Shown here in pieces: positions 20,448 through 31,694 of a stretch of 64,000 bases of DNA. Position 1 is the stretch's first letter; each line of letters opens with the position of its first letter. The stretch comes from Pochonia chlamydosporia 170 (taxonomy: Eukaryota > Ascomycota > Sordariomycetes > Hypocreales > Clavicipitaceae): the NCBI RefSeq assembly GCF_001653235.2, contig NC_035792.1:2294001-2358000 (forward strand), in the 5' to 3' direction. The notes below the pieces were generated by a model that saw only the letters and a list, made by a program, of their open reading frames with translations, had not been told where the DNA came from and searched no databases. A program made the position numbers and the translations under genes.

Positions 20448-22424
20448 CCTCCCCTCAATCATTTATCGTCGTCTTTTCGAGGGACCAAGAATGAACTCGT
20501 ATATAACGACTGTCTTCTTGTATCACTGTTGAACGTGGTTGGGATGCGCATCATCCCAACGAACCTTTTTTTTTTTTTTTCACTTCTTTATTTCTGGGAT
20601 TCAGGAATTTTTCGCAGGTATCGATGGGTCACGATGCATATTAGACAGTCAACGGAGGCATGGGCTCTTCACAGTACGGTCTAACCAGGATTCACAACGG
20701 CGTTTGGGCTTTGATTTATAGGCAATATCATTTGGCGGGCTTTTCGTGCGCTGCTTTCGATGTATTTGGTATGGGAAGATGTGAGCGAGAGCAGGCTGAG
20801 TACATTGACAGGTCCTTCTATATGAACACAGGTCGTAAAAACGCAATGGTCGAATACATGGATTGGGAGAAAAGGGTTTTGGACTATTAGATGGTATCAA
20901 AAGAATGTACGAACTAGATGTGGTAGCATTCAATTGCAAATACAGTGCCTCTACCTAACCCTTTTTGCCACCAGAACTGTGAGTCGTACAACAAGAGACT
21001 CGATGGCGTGGCAACAACCAGCATCGAACTGGTGCTAGGTGACGTGGTATGACGTTTGAGTACGTACAATCTGGTGTGGGAAGGAGAAAGGAGGTGTGGT
21101 TGAACGACGAAGTGATACTTTCCTACCCTATACCGTTCCCATTTTCCGAGGTTCAAGTGCGATAGATGCAGAGCACACAGAGCAGGTTAAAATGTCATAT
21201 TGCGCCGGTGTATCGCACGAGAGTGTAACTATATCTGCGAATGCCTACTTCCTCATTATTCCTTATTTAATTGGTTGAGTGCGTGGGCCAACTTGCTATC
21301 CTGATGAAGCACATATGAATCTTGTAATCCCTCAACATCAAGTCATCAACACAAGCAACCACACCATTGACAAATTTATAACAGACGTAGCAAGATTCAA
21401 ATCAAATGAATCCATGAGCATCCGCGGGTGACAAAAAGACCGTGGCCCGCCGAACCAGGTACAGACCGAGAATAGGAACCATCTCATAAATCCGGGACCC
21501 CAAATTCCGAACATTGAATTTCGATTCCGAGGTTTGTAACAAGCGCGCGGGACATTTTTCATAGATCCCACATTTTTTGATTCAGTGCTGCTCTCTCAAC
21601 AGTCTGAGTGTGATTTGTGACGACAGAGGGGCTTCCTGATTCGGCGTTTGGTGGGGCAAGGGACCCACATCTTACCGATCCCACTGTCACGACGCTGACA
21701 AACCGCTTATTATGCATGATGTAGGCTCCTGAGGGAATATGTCAAACCCTTCAGCTGGGGCGAGTTGCACAAGAACGTCAACTGGTGGAATCTGGCGCAT
21801 GGCACATGGCAACTTTGAATGCTGACCACAGCCAGCTCTAATCTGCCACTGCCGAACTGTTCAAGGTTGACAATAGCCGCATAATAGCCAGCCAGTTCCA
21901 ACAACACATCCATTGTTCTGCTCCACATTCCGCTCGGAACGGCCAAAAAACTGAAATACCGTACCGGACTTTTTCTCAAATCCACCCACCCAAACCGCCC
22001 CACCTGGTCGCTCGATTGCCTCATCATCACAAATTCATGATCCTGACATGTCTGGTTCCTTCCAAATGTCCATGGGCCGGTGGGGGTGGAGTCTCCCATT
22101 TTTTCTCGGTTGCAAACAGCTCCAGATGCTGTGATTTTACTGACTAGTTGATTTGTGATGTGGGTTCTTGATCCATTTGATCTCGACATCCAAGCACGGA
22201 CTGATCCTGCATTCCTCCAAAGGCCAAGTATATATAGATCCCATATTCATCTACTTCAATACAACAGATCAGTTTCCCAATCGCACATCAACACATCAAG
22301 CACCCCAAGTAGCCAGCCCGAATTCACTACAACAATCTCGCCCACACATACACTTGATCCAACAAACCCAACCTTAACTATACCATCAAACTCATATCCC
22401 AAAAACCACAAACCAAACAATAAA
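20448..22424. other. Intergenic region between flavoprotein and nitroreductase genes
   Basis: No gene recognised. It contains a hairpin followed by a T15 run just after the flavoprotein gene (listed separately). The last 200 bp before 22425 are A/C-rich, like a 5' UTR, and TATATATAG near 22230-22238 is a TATA-like element for the nitroreductase gene. Confidence 0.45.
20538..20580 (+). other. Hairpin followed by T15
   Basis: GTTGGGATG (20538-20546) pairs perfectly with CATCCCAAC (20552-20560) around a 5-nt loop. A run of 15 T follows at 20566-20580. It resembles an intrinsic terminator and lies about 90 bp after the flavoprotein stop codon. In a fungal nucleus it is more likely a 3' UTR hairpin or a Pol III-type stop, or chance. 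Confidence 0.5.
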
Positions 22425-23045
22425 ATGTCTGCCGCCAAGCTTTCCGCCGATGTTCTCTTCCAGATGGCCAAGGCCCGCCGCACCATCTACGCCCTGGACA
22501 AGAACCTCACCATCTCTACCAGCCGCATCCAGGAACTCGTCAACGAAGCCACCCTCCACACCCCATCCTCCTTCAACTCGCAGTCCAACCGAGCTGTCGT
22601 CCTTTTCGGCGCTGAACACGACAAGCTCTGGGACATTGCCACCTCAACGTTGCGAGCCATCGTCCCCGACGACAAGTGGAAGCACACCGAGGATCGCATG
22701 ACCATGTTCAAGAACGCTGCCGGCACTATCCTCTTCTTCGAAGACCAAGACGCCGTTAAGGGCATGCAGGCCGCTTTCCCTGCCTACGCCGACCGTTTCC
22801 CCAACTGGGCCAGCCAGAGTGCCGCTATGCAGCAGCTTCTCCTCTGGACTGGCCTCGAGCTCGAGGGCCTTGGTGCCAACTTGCAGCACTACAATCCCCT
22901 GATTGACGTACAAGTTGCTGATACCTGGAACCTCCCCAAGAGCTGGAAGCTCAATGCCCAGCTGGTCTTTGGCGGCCGTGCTGGTGAACCGGGTGAAAAG
23001 GAGTTTAAGCCTCTCGAGGAGCGCGTCAAGGTCTTTGGTGCTTAG
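22425..23045 (+). CDS. Hbn1/Frm2-like nitroreductase family protein
   Basis: A single-exon gene of 206 residues. It begins MSAAKLSADVLFQMAKARRTIYALDKN, with the RR(T/S)-x-Y element that contacts FMN in nitroreductases. It continues NRAVVLFGAEHDKLWDI, AAGTILFFEDQDAVKGMQ, WASQSAAMQQLLLWTGLELEGLGANLQHYNPLID and a C-terminal KLNAQLVFGGRAGEPGEKEFKPLEERVKVFG. This is the fungal oxidoreductase type of Saccharomyces Frm2 and Hbn1 (about 190-200 residues), FMN-dependent and linked to lipid and oxidative-stress responses. The ATG at 22425 has an AATAAAATG context and matches the family start. The frame is open further upstream, but that A/C-rich stretch reads as 5' UTR. It is convergent with the phosphatidylserine decarboxylase gene. 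Confidence 0.92.
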   Translation: MSAAKLSADVLFQMAKARRTIYALDKNLTISTSRIQELVNEATLHTPSSFNSQSNRAVVLFGAEHDKLWDIATSTLRAIVPDDKWKHTEDRMTMFKNAAGTILFFEDQDAVKGMQAAFPAYADRFPNWASQSAAMQQLLLWTGLELEGLGANLQHYNPLIDVQVADTWNLPKSWKLNAQLVFGGRAGEPGEKEFKPLEERVKVFGA

Positions 23046-23464
23046 ACGACCAAGAAGGAAGTGGGAGGAAACATGATGGGACTTTGTGCAATGCATAGCG
23101 TACTGTAAGCGGCGCAATATATTTTACGCATTGCTTTTTGGGGAGAGGATTGGAATTTAGTCGCGGAGTTATTGGTGCATACTATTACGGTTTTAGAGAA
23201 AAGGGCCAACATGCTTTGCCATGCTCATAGAGATACTGCCAAGGTGGCTTGCCCTGTCTTCATAGTAGAAAGATACGGCATAGGATAGAGGAAATCTACT
23301 TTACATTGCTGCCAACTTGTGTCAACTTGTATTTGCCTTGATTGATATGTGAGTTTATGTCACTACACTATGATGTAACTTGGTGGAAGACACTCCTCCA
23401 TTATAATGGACAGATTAACATTGTGCTTTCACAATGTAGATTGTTGTTACAATGGCATTGTTGC
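23046..23464. other. Convergent spacer
   Basis: These 419 bp between the 3' ends of the nitroreductase and phosphatidylserine decarboxylase genes presumably hold both 3' UTRs. Nothing else was seen. Confidence 0.45.
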
Positions 23465-25200
23465 CTAATCCTCCAAGATGCGTCCAAGTGCTTGTCCCAT
23501 CTTGATCGTCTGTCCCTTTTCGACAGCCCAGTGCCACCCTTGGCTGGGCTTGCCGTTCTCTACCCTTTCCGAAGGTGCTTCGAATACCAAAACAATGGTG
23601 CTGCCTAGTTGAAACCCACCCATCTCCTCGCCTCGACGGAGTGCGTGGCCGTGGAGGACTGAGCTTGCACCCTCGTAAGTGGCCTCGGCAAATCCCGCAT
23701 AGGGCTCGCCACGTTTGGTCGCTTCCTCTGCGGCGTGATCCGCAGCCGTGTCAGTCAACAGGCTGTTGGTTCGCAACTCACGATCAAAGTTGATCTTGAT
23801 AGAACCAACATTTGTGGCACCAACAGGAACATAGCTGAAGAAACCATACCGCCATCGACCCAGGAGTACTACGCGCTCGTTAAGGGTAAACAGACCGGGC
23901 AGTGTTCGTTGCAAGTAGGGGGAAACGCTATACAACTCTCCGGCAAAATGGCGTCGCCGCTCAACGACCCAGTTTGTGGGTGAGTGAAATCTGTGGTAAT
24001 CCCCTGGAGCTAGATAGATCACGGCGTAATAAAGTGATGTGTTCTTGTCTGCCGAAACAAGATCGTACCACGGTTTTTCTCCAAGAGCCAATTCTGCCCG
24101 GACTTCCGACACGGCCCTCGCGGAGGCTTCGGTCGACTCATCTGGCATCGGGTGAGGTTTTTGAGCATCATGTTGACCCGACAACAGGTCCGGAAGGGTG
24201 TAGGAGATGCCATTCATCTTTGCGAATTCTTCCTCCTGCTTCACAATATCTTCATCTCCGTGAGTTACACCAATACTGCTTTGGCCAGACGCGGAGCTCT
24301 GGCCCGATGCGATGCTCGCGGTTGGTGTGTTTTTACCCAGCAACGCATCGACACTGTAGGTCATGCCCTTGACTTGTTCAATATCTCCTCCCTCGATTCT
24401 TCCATATTGAAGGATTTTACCATCAGATGGCGAGAGCAGCGCATGACTATCGGGATCGAGGGGTCTCGCCCCTGGCTTAAGTGTTCGGTAAAAGAAGGCG
24501 GCTAGATTTGGATAAATGTGCAGGTCGGGTTCGGATACTTCATCGAGACTTGAATTAAGATTAGCAACGCCGGTTTTTTGATATGGCTTCTTCCATCCCA
24601 AGACTTACTTAACACCAAATATGAATGAGTAGAGCTTGAATCCAGGCACGCGAAGGTAGTATGGAATAGTCAATTCGTTGAATTTCCCCCACAGTCGCGA
24701 AATGGCCTTCAGAGGTAGCGTTGACATTACCTGGACTTGCCTTAAAAACAGGTCTGTTAGCATGCCTGCATGGGAAGGGAACAGATTCCGAGTTTGCTGG
24801 TTGCGCCATACCATGGTCCGTCAGGTCGAATTCTGCGACGCTTTCGCGGTTGATCGTCAGGTACACCATCCTGCTCCTGCCTTCGCTTCTCTTGCTCCCT
24901 TGCGGTGACTTTATAAAACTGTACCAGGCCGAGGAAGCCAATGCCCACGCCAACAGGAATGTGGTACCAGGTTATCTTGCTATTGCGGAGTGCCTCCCCC
25001 AGGCGCTGAGAGAACCTCGGGCGTCCGCCAGATCGCGACGTGAAGTTTCGCACGGCAATTGGATATCGCAGGGAGTATCTATAATTTGTCATGAGAGTTG
25101 TGACATGCTGGTCCGCGCAGCCAGAGCATCGTCCGCGCATGTTGGCTAGGGCATGACGTCGGAGGAGCTGGCCGGAGCCAACTCCCAGAGTTGCCATCAT
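23465..25200 (-). CDS. PSD1: Mitochondrial phosphatidylserine decarboxylase proenzyme
   Basis: Three exons on the minus strand: 25200-24812, 24740-24609 and 24548-23465, giving 534 residues. The N-terminus is basic and mitochondrial-like, followed by one membrane segment (about 77-98, TWYHIPVGVGIGFLGLVQFY). Exon 2 gives QVQVMSTLPLKAISRLWGKF, and the splice into exon 3 restores [29 protein letters not shown]. The ALLSPSDGKI segment and the HRFHSPTNW segment are family signatures. Near the C-terminus GFQLGSTIVLVFEAP carries the LGST self-cleavage site; Ser 490 should become the pyruvoyl group of the alpha chain. The enzyme makes phosphatidylethanolamine from phosphatidylserine at the inner mitochondrial membrane. 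Confidence 0.96.
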
Positions 25201-26547
25201 GGTCAGTGGCCGACAGAAAGGCGAGGTAGGAGTCCTTAAAACGAGGAGAAAGGTGTGCGGGAAGCTATTCGTTTAGCATTGGCTCAATTCCAAGCTGTGT
25301 TTAAGGAATTGGATAGTTGACGATACGTCGCATTGACGCGCATGGGACAGTTGTTGCGTCAACAACAGCTTGAGGTGGCTCGTCATGGGTCAGTTGACAC
25401 CATGACTCTGACGAGCAGCCAGCCCGTTGAGAGCACTTGAGTGCTGTGCTGCTGGGCTGGCTCCTCAGGCTGACACCTTGCAGTGGGGCATTGCAGGTAC
25501 TTGGGTCTGCTGGGCTGCGTTACTGTAGGACGCTACAAACCGTTAGTGGTAGTGGGACTGGCGATAGAGACCAGCACATTGACTTGACATCAATTGATAC
25601 AATGTTGATGGAACGTGCTGTCTGGAAGTTGTACTCTGCATCGGGCAACATTGAAGAATTCAAGGAACGCGTGAAATGCCCCTTTGAAACCAAATTAAGT
25701 GCATCACTTGATTATCGGAGTATTTTATAGACACCGACAAATGTAGTACTTGTAAGCGAGCCATTTTGCTCCCTTCACGCAATATGTCTAGATGGTGCTG
25801 GTTGTTGAGTCGTCACAGGCACTTGAGTGCTTCCCACCTAATTGCTAAGCACGTTGTTATCAGTTGAGTCAATGGTTGGTCCTACGGAAGCTTCAGATAC
25901 GCTGAATTACAACTTGGAAATTTGCAACACTATTGAACTCAGATTAAATTTTATTTTGAGTCTGAGCGACTTGATTGTCGTGGCAGCGTTGCGCCTGGCG
26001 GAAGAGATGTCAATCTGGTAGCTCTCGGATTGATGCGCTAAACCTAAATCAGGTAGGAAGCAGTCAGGTACAAGCAGACGTACTTGCATGGAGTAATTTA
26101 TGGAGCTGGGCTTTGCGGTTGGTCACCTACACGTAGTAGGTACGTACCTCCCAGAGCTGGAAAGCCACCGTGGAACTTTAGAATGATGCCAGACAACAAC
26201 AGACCAGACTGCACCGACCAGTGAGCTTACTTATGCTCGACCATTGCTTTTGTCTGATGCCACATTCTGCATTTTGTCCTGACCACCCGACTCGAGAATA
26301 GTCGATTTGGTGGTTTTGCTTTTGCAACGACATCTGTTTTCCAACTCTCGCCGCCGAAAAAAATTGAACACACGGTGTTACTCAACTCCGGTCGAGCCTG
26401 GCGTGTTTGTCACCGCCGTCTGAGTTGGGACAAGACATGACCTGCCAAAGAACGACCGCCCTTGTACTTCTTTAGGAGATTGCCGCATCTACGACCGTAT
26501 TCACGTCGTCGCTTTCTCGATTGCCAAATATTTCTGAACGATTAGCG
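25201..26547. other. Divergent intergenic region
   Basis: These 1.35 kb between outward-facing genes (phosphatidylserine decarboxylase and the HERP-like gene) should contain both promoters. No gene was recognised. A palindromic stretch CTACACGTAGTAGGTACGTACC lies near 26128-26149 (shown as two pieces: CTACACGTAG, TAGGTACGTACC). Confidence 0.4.
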
Positions 26548-28791
26548 ATGGCGCCTGGGCCGTCAGAGCCACAGCCAACCGAGGCTACCGGCATAGGAGC
26601 TCCCGAGGAGCTTGCAGTCAATCTCCAAATTCTGTCCCCCTCTGTTGGAGTGAATCGCCCTCTTCTTTTCCCAGACTTGCCGGCAGTGACCACTATCAAA
26701 CAGCTCAAGGACAGAATTCGCCAAGCGCTTCCTCTCCGGCCAGCCGACGAGAACCAGCGACTTATCCATCGAGGGAGAGCCCTGCTACGTGAGTCGGACA
26801 GCTTGCTGGATGTATTTGGTGCTGATGCTGTACGTGCTGCTTCCGTAATTACACCCCGAACTACAAGTACTGACAAGACCGATCTCCCCTGACAGCTTCG
26901 AACACCCGACAGACATACCATTCATCTAGTCGTCAGGGAATCGACCGATAGCCACTCCTCTAGTCCGGCACCCACGACGACTCGAGGCCTTAGTCCTGCG
27001 TCGACCGGCCATGCTCCATCTCCAATGGTACAACAAGGGACTCAGATTCATTTTGGACCGCAGCCGCCTCCCGCATTTGCAAGAAGAACACACTCCCAAC
27101 CGGCTGCTGCCGACGGTCGCAACGCTCGCGTGCCATCTCCTGCCCCAGCCCAACCGCATCCACCCACCGATCCTGCATTGGCTTTCCAACAACAGCATCA
27201 AAACATGAGCAACTGGCTCAGTCAGATTCAACGAGAAGCTATGACTAGGGCTATTGTTCACCAGAATCAGCGTGGGCGAGCTCACATGGGGATGCGAGGT
27301 ATCGGAGATACTGGGGGTGGTGGTGCCAACCACGCCGCAGGGAACGCAGCAGACCCCAGCGGAGGTCGGGCTAGTCCGGCACCAAGTCACACGGTATATC
27401 GTGAGACCATTGGTCCGAATGGACATAGCTATCAAGTTGAAACAGTTATTAGGTCCGGAACACCTGGCCAGCAACCCGGCCTTTCCCCAGTTGATGTTCA
27501 GAACATCTTGCGTGGGGCCGATGCCAGCCAAGCTACAGCTGCAATGACGAGTGCGATGCAGAGAAGTGCCTCTGGTGCCTCCTTGCACAGCAGATCACTG
27601 AACCAACCTGGGGTTACTACGCCTATACACGGTCATGGTGTACCGATATCTGTCAGTGGCCGCGCCACACCAGATTTCAACATAAGACCTGGCCTGGGAA
27701 CCGGCCAGCTCCCCATGTCCACAGGATTTCAAACTAACCCAGCACGCCAAGGCATGGAGGTCTATATTTTATCATCTCCAGAAGGGCCGCGAGCACTACT
27801 CCTGAACAATTCGACTGCGGAGACATACTACACCCCAAGATTGAGATTCCAGAGCAGCATGCCTCACCTCCGGCCAGTAGCTAGCAGTTCTAATCTCGCC
27901 TTTGCTGGCGTACAGCCGGCCACACCTCAGAGCAACAATCACCAACATACTCCTCAACAACATCAACAACACCAACCGCCGCAACAGCAGCGGAACAATG
28001 CAGATGCGATGAACGACCAGGCACCACCACCAGCCGTTCCACAGGCTGGCCTGCACCCAGCAAATCCCCCAGCGGCAGGTATCCCACCACTTTTGCTGCA
28101 GGCATGGCCTCATATATGGTTAATATTCCGCTTAGCTGTGTTTGTCTGGCTTTTTACATCCCCTAATTCCAGCTGGTCGAGGTGGCTCACTGTTATATGT
28201 CTTGCTATCCTGGTCTTCCTCCTGAGCACAGGGATATTGAATGGTGTCGCTGAAAATGCCTGGCGACCCATTGGAAGACATATAGAAGGTCTTCTTCCCA
28301 CCCCGGAACAGCATGTTCGCAGGCAACAACGTTTACCGGCAGGAGATGCTCCCGGCCAAGAGCACCAGCCACTTGCTCAAACGAGGGAGTTAGATCCGGC
28401 ACAGATGGCTGCGAGGTTAATGGCAGAACGCGAACGTCAGAGCTGGTTCACAGTTCAAGTACGCAGGCTGGAGCGAGCCGGACTGCTCTTTCTAGCTAGC
28501 ATTGCTCCAGGAGTGGCGGAAAGGCACATCGCCAACCTGGAGGCCGAGACGCGGGCTGAAGAAGCACGAAGGCGGGAAGCAGAGGAAGCGGCAGCGGCAG
28601 CGGCGACTGTTCCAGAGGCTGGGACAGAGGCAGAGGGCAATGCTATTCAAGAGAATGGGAACCAAAATAATAACGAGACTGATGCAAGTAACCCGACACA
28701 GGAAGAATCATCACAAAATAATGATAGGCAAGAACAGCCTCAGGAAAGGGTCCGGAGAGATGGTCTTGGAGAGGATCTGATTGCTCTGTAG
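26548..28791 (+). CDS. HERP/Usa1-like ER membrane protein with ubiquitin-like domain
   Basis: Two exons, 26548-26829 and 26896-28791, giving 725 residues. The N-terminus is a ubiquitin-like domain, about residues 15-110: VNLQILSPSVGVNRPLLFP, TTIKQLKDRIRQALPLRP, QRLIHRGRALLRESDSLLD and, after the splice, LRTPDRHTIHLVVRES. A long Pro/Gln/Ser-rich linker follows. Two closely spaced membrane helices lie at about 501-518 (IWLIFRLAVFVWLF) and 525-545 (WLTVICLAILVFLLSTGIL). The tail is charged and Ala/Glu-rich. UBL plus paired transmembrane hairpin is the architecture of mammalian HERP and yeast Usa1, scaffolds of the Hrd1 ERAD ligase. The assignment rests on architecture, so orthology is likely but not proven. 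The intron falls inside the UBL. Confidence 0.78.
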
Positions 28792-29409
28792 AAACGGCTT
28801 CTAGACGTGTAAAGGTTTTATGGATGGATGAGAGAGGGCGGAATACTGTTTGAATGTGTATGCTGCACACCATAGCGAGCGATTTGAAGAATGTTGCGAG
28901 TTCCAGCGCCATCTTTGGATAGTCTCCTGTCTTTGTCTCTCTTCCCTTCCTCCACTTGCCTGCTCCTGTGGTTGTTGTTGCGCCCAGTTCGGTTCGTAAA
29001 GATGTTTCCGCTGACATGTTAGCTGTTGTACAAGTGGCTACAATTAATCTGAACTTCCGAATTCCTGAGAGGCGACTGAAAGTTAAGCTGACATCTTTTA
29101 AGCTGGAATGTTGCTGTTGCTAGTCATTATCTCTTTCACAGGTCCCCTTTTGACGATCCTGATATGGACAAGACCGGCAAAGGGATAAGACGGATGTGCG
29201 TCATTCGTGCCCAGATACTTGACCTAATGATGGATGTGCATACCGTGGCGTCTCCTGGGCAAACAAGTCCCGGAAAGGCGCCGTAGTGTGCTTCGGTCAC
29301 TAAGCTTGTATATAATCCTGCTTGACCCAGCCACGCCTGCGAACATCGTAGTTGAAGGCGACGGATATATACGCCAAAGAGAAACCATTAAGCTTTAGCC
29401 ATCGCCAAA
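28792..29409 (+). promoter_or_regulatory. 3' end of HERP-like gene and promoter of the CFEM gene
   Basis: No additional gene. TATATAA at about 29309-29315 lies 95-100 bp before the CFEM start codon, and GATATATACG near 29364 is a second AT-rich element. The rest shows nothing notable. Confidence 0.5.
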
Positions 29410-29741
29410 ATGAAGTTCATCACTACTTTTTTCACCCTTGCGGCTTTTACATATGCCCAAAATATCCCTGGTATCCCAGACTGTGCGCAGTCATGTGTTG
29501 TTGATGCTATTCACGACATTACCAGTTGCGATGTGACAGATACGAGCTGCGTTTGTGGCAGTTTTGGCGCCATTCAGGGCCAAGCATCTGACTGCGTCAT
29601 TGAAGCTTGCGGCTATGAGTCTGCAATTTGTAAGTTCTCCTGTTTGGCCGAAATCAGACAGAACAGATAACGAGCTAACTCGTGGTGTTACCCTGCGCAG
29701 CGGATGTTTTGCCTGCAACGCAATCCCTTTGTGGCATGTAA
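29410..29741 (+). CDS. Small secreted CFEM-domain protein
   Basis: Two exons, 29410-29629 and 29701-29741, giving 86 residues. A signal peptide spans about residues 1-16 (MKFITTFFTLAAFTYA). The mature part has eight cysteines in CFEM order: DCAQSC, ITSCDVTDTSCVC, SDCVIEAC and a final LCGM supplied by exon 2. Without the splice the last cysteine is lost. CFEM proteins are extracellular and often bind haem or act in adhesion and host interaction; the Asp in the TDTSC segment matches the axial haem ligand position in known haem-binding members. At 86 residues it is a bare CFEM domain with no Ser/Thr-rich stalk or GPI-anchor signal, so it is probably released rather than wall-tethered. Confidence 0.9.
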
Positions 29742-30353
29742 CACAGTGTTCTGTAGTCGGGTCTGTGCCAAAGAATTGTTGGAATTTTAAGTGGTGGGAT
29801 TGGGCTGGCGAAAAAGACCAGGGTTTATTTTAGATATGAAGTCTATGTACATTTTTCTCATTTTTCTTCTTTAAATGAGTCCTTGGATGGTTACCTGGAG
29901 ACTGACAATCCCCAGCGGCGGAGCTTGCCCTGTTACCGATGGAACCGGCAATGGGATAGTGTGTACAATTTGTACCTCTAAGAATCCTGCTTTTGTTGTT
30001 GCAAGCTATAGACTAGTACAGCATCAATGTGAAGTATTCTCAAATTTCTTAGTAGTTGTCGGCGACGATTTGAATCGAGCTGGAGATGCAGTATATTGAG
30101 ACTTGGGCTGGTTGCTCTTATCTTATCAGGCAGGTGGCAACTCCACGTTTAGAAACGCCTGGCGCTTTCGCAGGTCAAGCTCGCCGCAACCTGTCCGATA
30201 CAAATGATCCATGAACTTATCCGTCCAAACTTTCTGAATACGACTACGAACCAAACCCAGTACACCGCCATCTATACCTGCGGCTAATTGGGACATTCCA
30301 GCTATCGGGGCTCTTTGGACTAACCCCAAAAGTATAGCATCACTTTCGCAACC
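29742..30353. other. Spacer between CFEM and UCH37 genes
   Basis: No supported gene. A 74-codon plus-strand frame at 29875-30099 has no recognisable features. It probably comprises the CFEM 3' UTR and the UCH37 promoter. Confidence 0.4.
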
Positions 30354-31418
30354 ATGAGTGGCGGATGGAATACCAGTAGGTAGCTGCCCGACTTGCGCAA
30401 CGAATAGTTCACTTGCTAACCTCTGTCCCCGATAGTCGAATCCGACGCAGTATGAACAGAGCTAAAACCCAGGCCCAAGGCTCCTCTCCTGACTAATTTT
30501 CTACAGGGCGTTTTCACGTCTCTCATCGAGAACCTCGGAGTCAAGAATGTCCAGTTCGAAGAGCTTCTCACTCTCGATCCATCCGAACTTGTCACTCTCC
30601 AACCGCTCTACGGAGTAATCTTTCTCTTCAAGTACCCGACCGACCGACCATATGCTACGCCAGACGGGCCGCTCGACGGATCCTTTGACCATGCTTCGTC
30701 AGAACACATCTTTTTTGCCGCCCAAACGATACAAAATGCCTGTGCGACGCAAGCACTCCTAAGTGTTTTGATGAACAAGACCGAAGACGTCGACATTGGA
30801 TCACAGATGCGAGATTTTCGCGAGTTCACCATGGTCCTGCCACCCGAATTCCGGGGCGAGGCGTTGAGCAATTCCGATTTGATCAGAGAGGTACACAACA
30901 GCTTTGCCCGAAGTAGTCCCTTTGCGGACGAGACGCAGAAGACCGGAGAAGCTGAAGATGCCTTCCATTTCATTGCCTACACGCCCGTGAACGGCACATT
31001 GTACGAACTCGACGGATTGCAGCCTGCTCCCATCTCCCATGGAGCATGTACTCTGGATTCATTCCCAGCAAAAGTTGTAGAGGTCCTACAACGGCGTGTG
31101 GCACGTTACGAAACGTCGGAAATTCGATTCAACCTACTTGCCATGTGTCGTGATCTACGCGTCCGTGCCCGCGAATTTGGTGACGACGAATTGTTGGCGA
31201 GAGAAGAGAGAAAACGCCGCGACTGGCAATTTGAGAACGCTCTCAGGAGACACAACTTTGTTGGTTTCGCTGGTGAAGTGCTCAAAGGTGTGGTCGGCTC
31301 AAGGCTCGACGAAGGCGGCGATGCTGCCGTGGATAAATGGGTTGATGAAAGTCTTGAACGACGGAAAACAGCGGAGAGGGCATTGAGGAAGGGGGATGGG
31401 GATGTTGAAATGGAATAA
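30354..31418 (+). CDS. UCH37/Uch2-type ubiquitin C-terminal hydrolase
   Basis: Three exons: 30354-30375, a 14-nt microexon at 30436-30449, and 30507-31418, giving 315 residues. The spliced start reads MSGGWNTIESDAGVFTSLIENLGV, which is exactly the family N-terminus, so the microexon is well supported. Catalytic residues are visible: oxyanion Gln 85 and Cys 91 in AAQTIQNACATQALL, His 166 in AFHFIAYTPVNG and Asp 181 in LYELDGLQP. The His-to-Asp spacing (15) equals that of human UCH37. The C-terminal RRHNFVGFAGEVLKGVV and charged tail correspond to the ULD/KEKE region that docks UCH37 on Rpn13 of the proteasome. It should trim ubiquitin chains at the 19S particle. The introns are 60 and 57 nt. 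Confidence 0.95.
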
Positions 31419-31694
31419 GACATGCCGCGATGATAGCAAGCAATATATTCGGCGCTGGTTTATGTATCTCATGCTATGATACCCTCCACGTTTTCACCAC
31501 TGTTGGACATACAGGACCATGAAAGTTGACGGGTTTTCTTCTTGTTCATCAAATATCCTGGCGGGCTAGCTTCATTGCAATAGATCACGATTCCTCTTGT
31601 TAGACTAGCTAAGTAGCTACATATGCTTGACACTACTAGACATCAACGACAGCCATTTGTCTCCACCGCCGGACCTGCAACTCATTTAGAACCC

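Noticed and set aside
22155..22424. In-frame extension upstream of the nitroreductase start
   Set aside because: Its A/C-rich composition is leader-like, and the family begins at the ATG at 22425.
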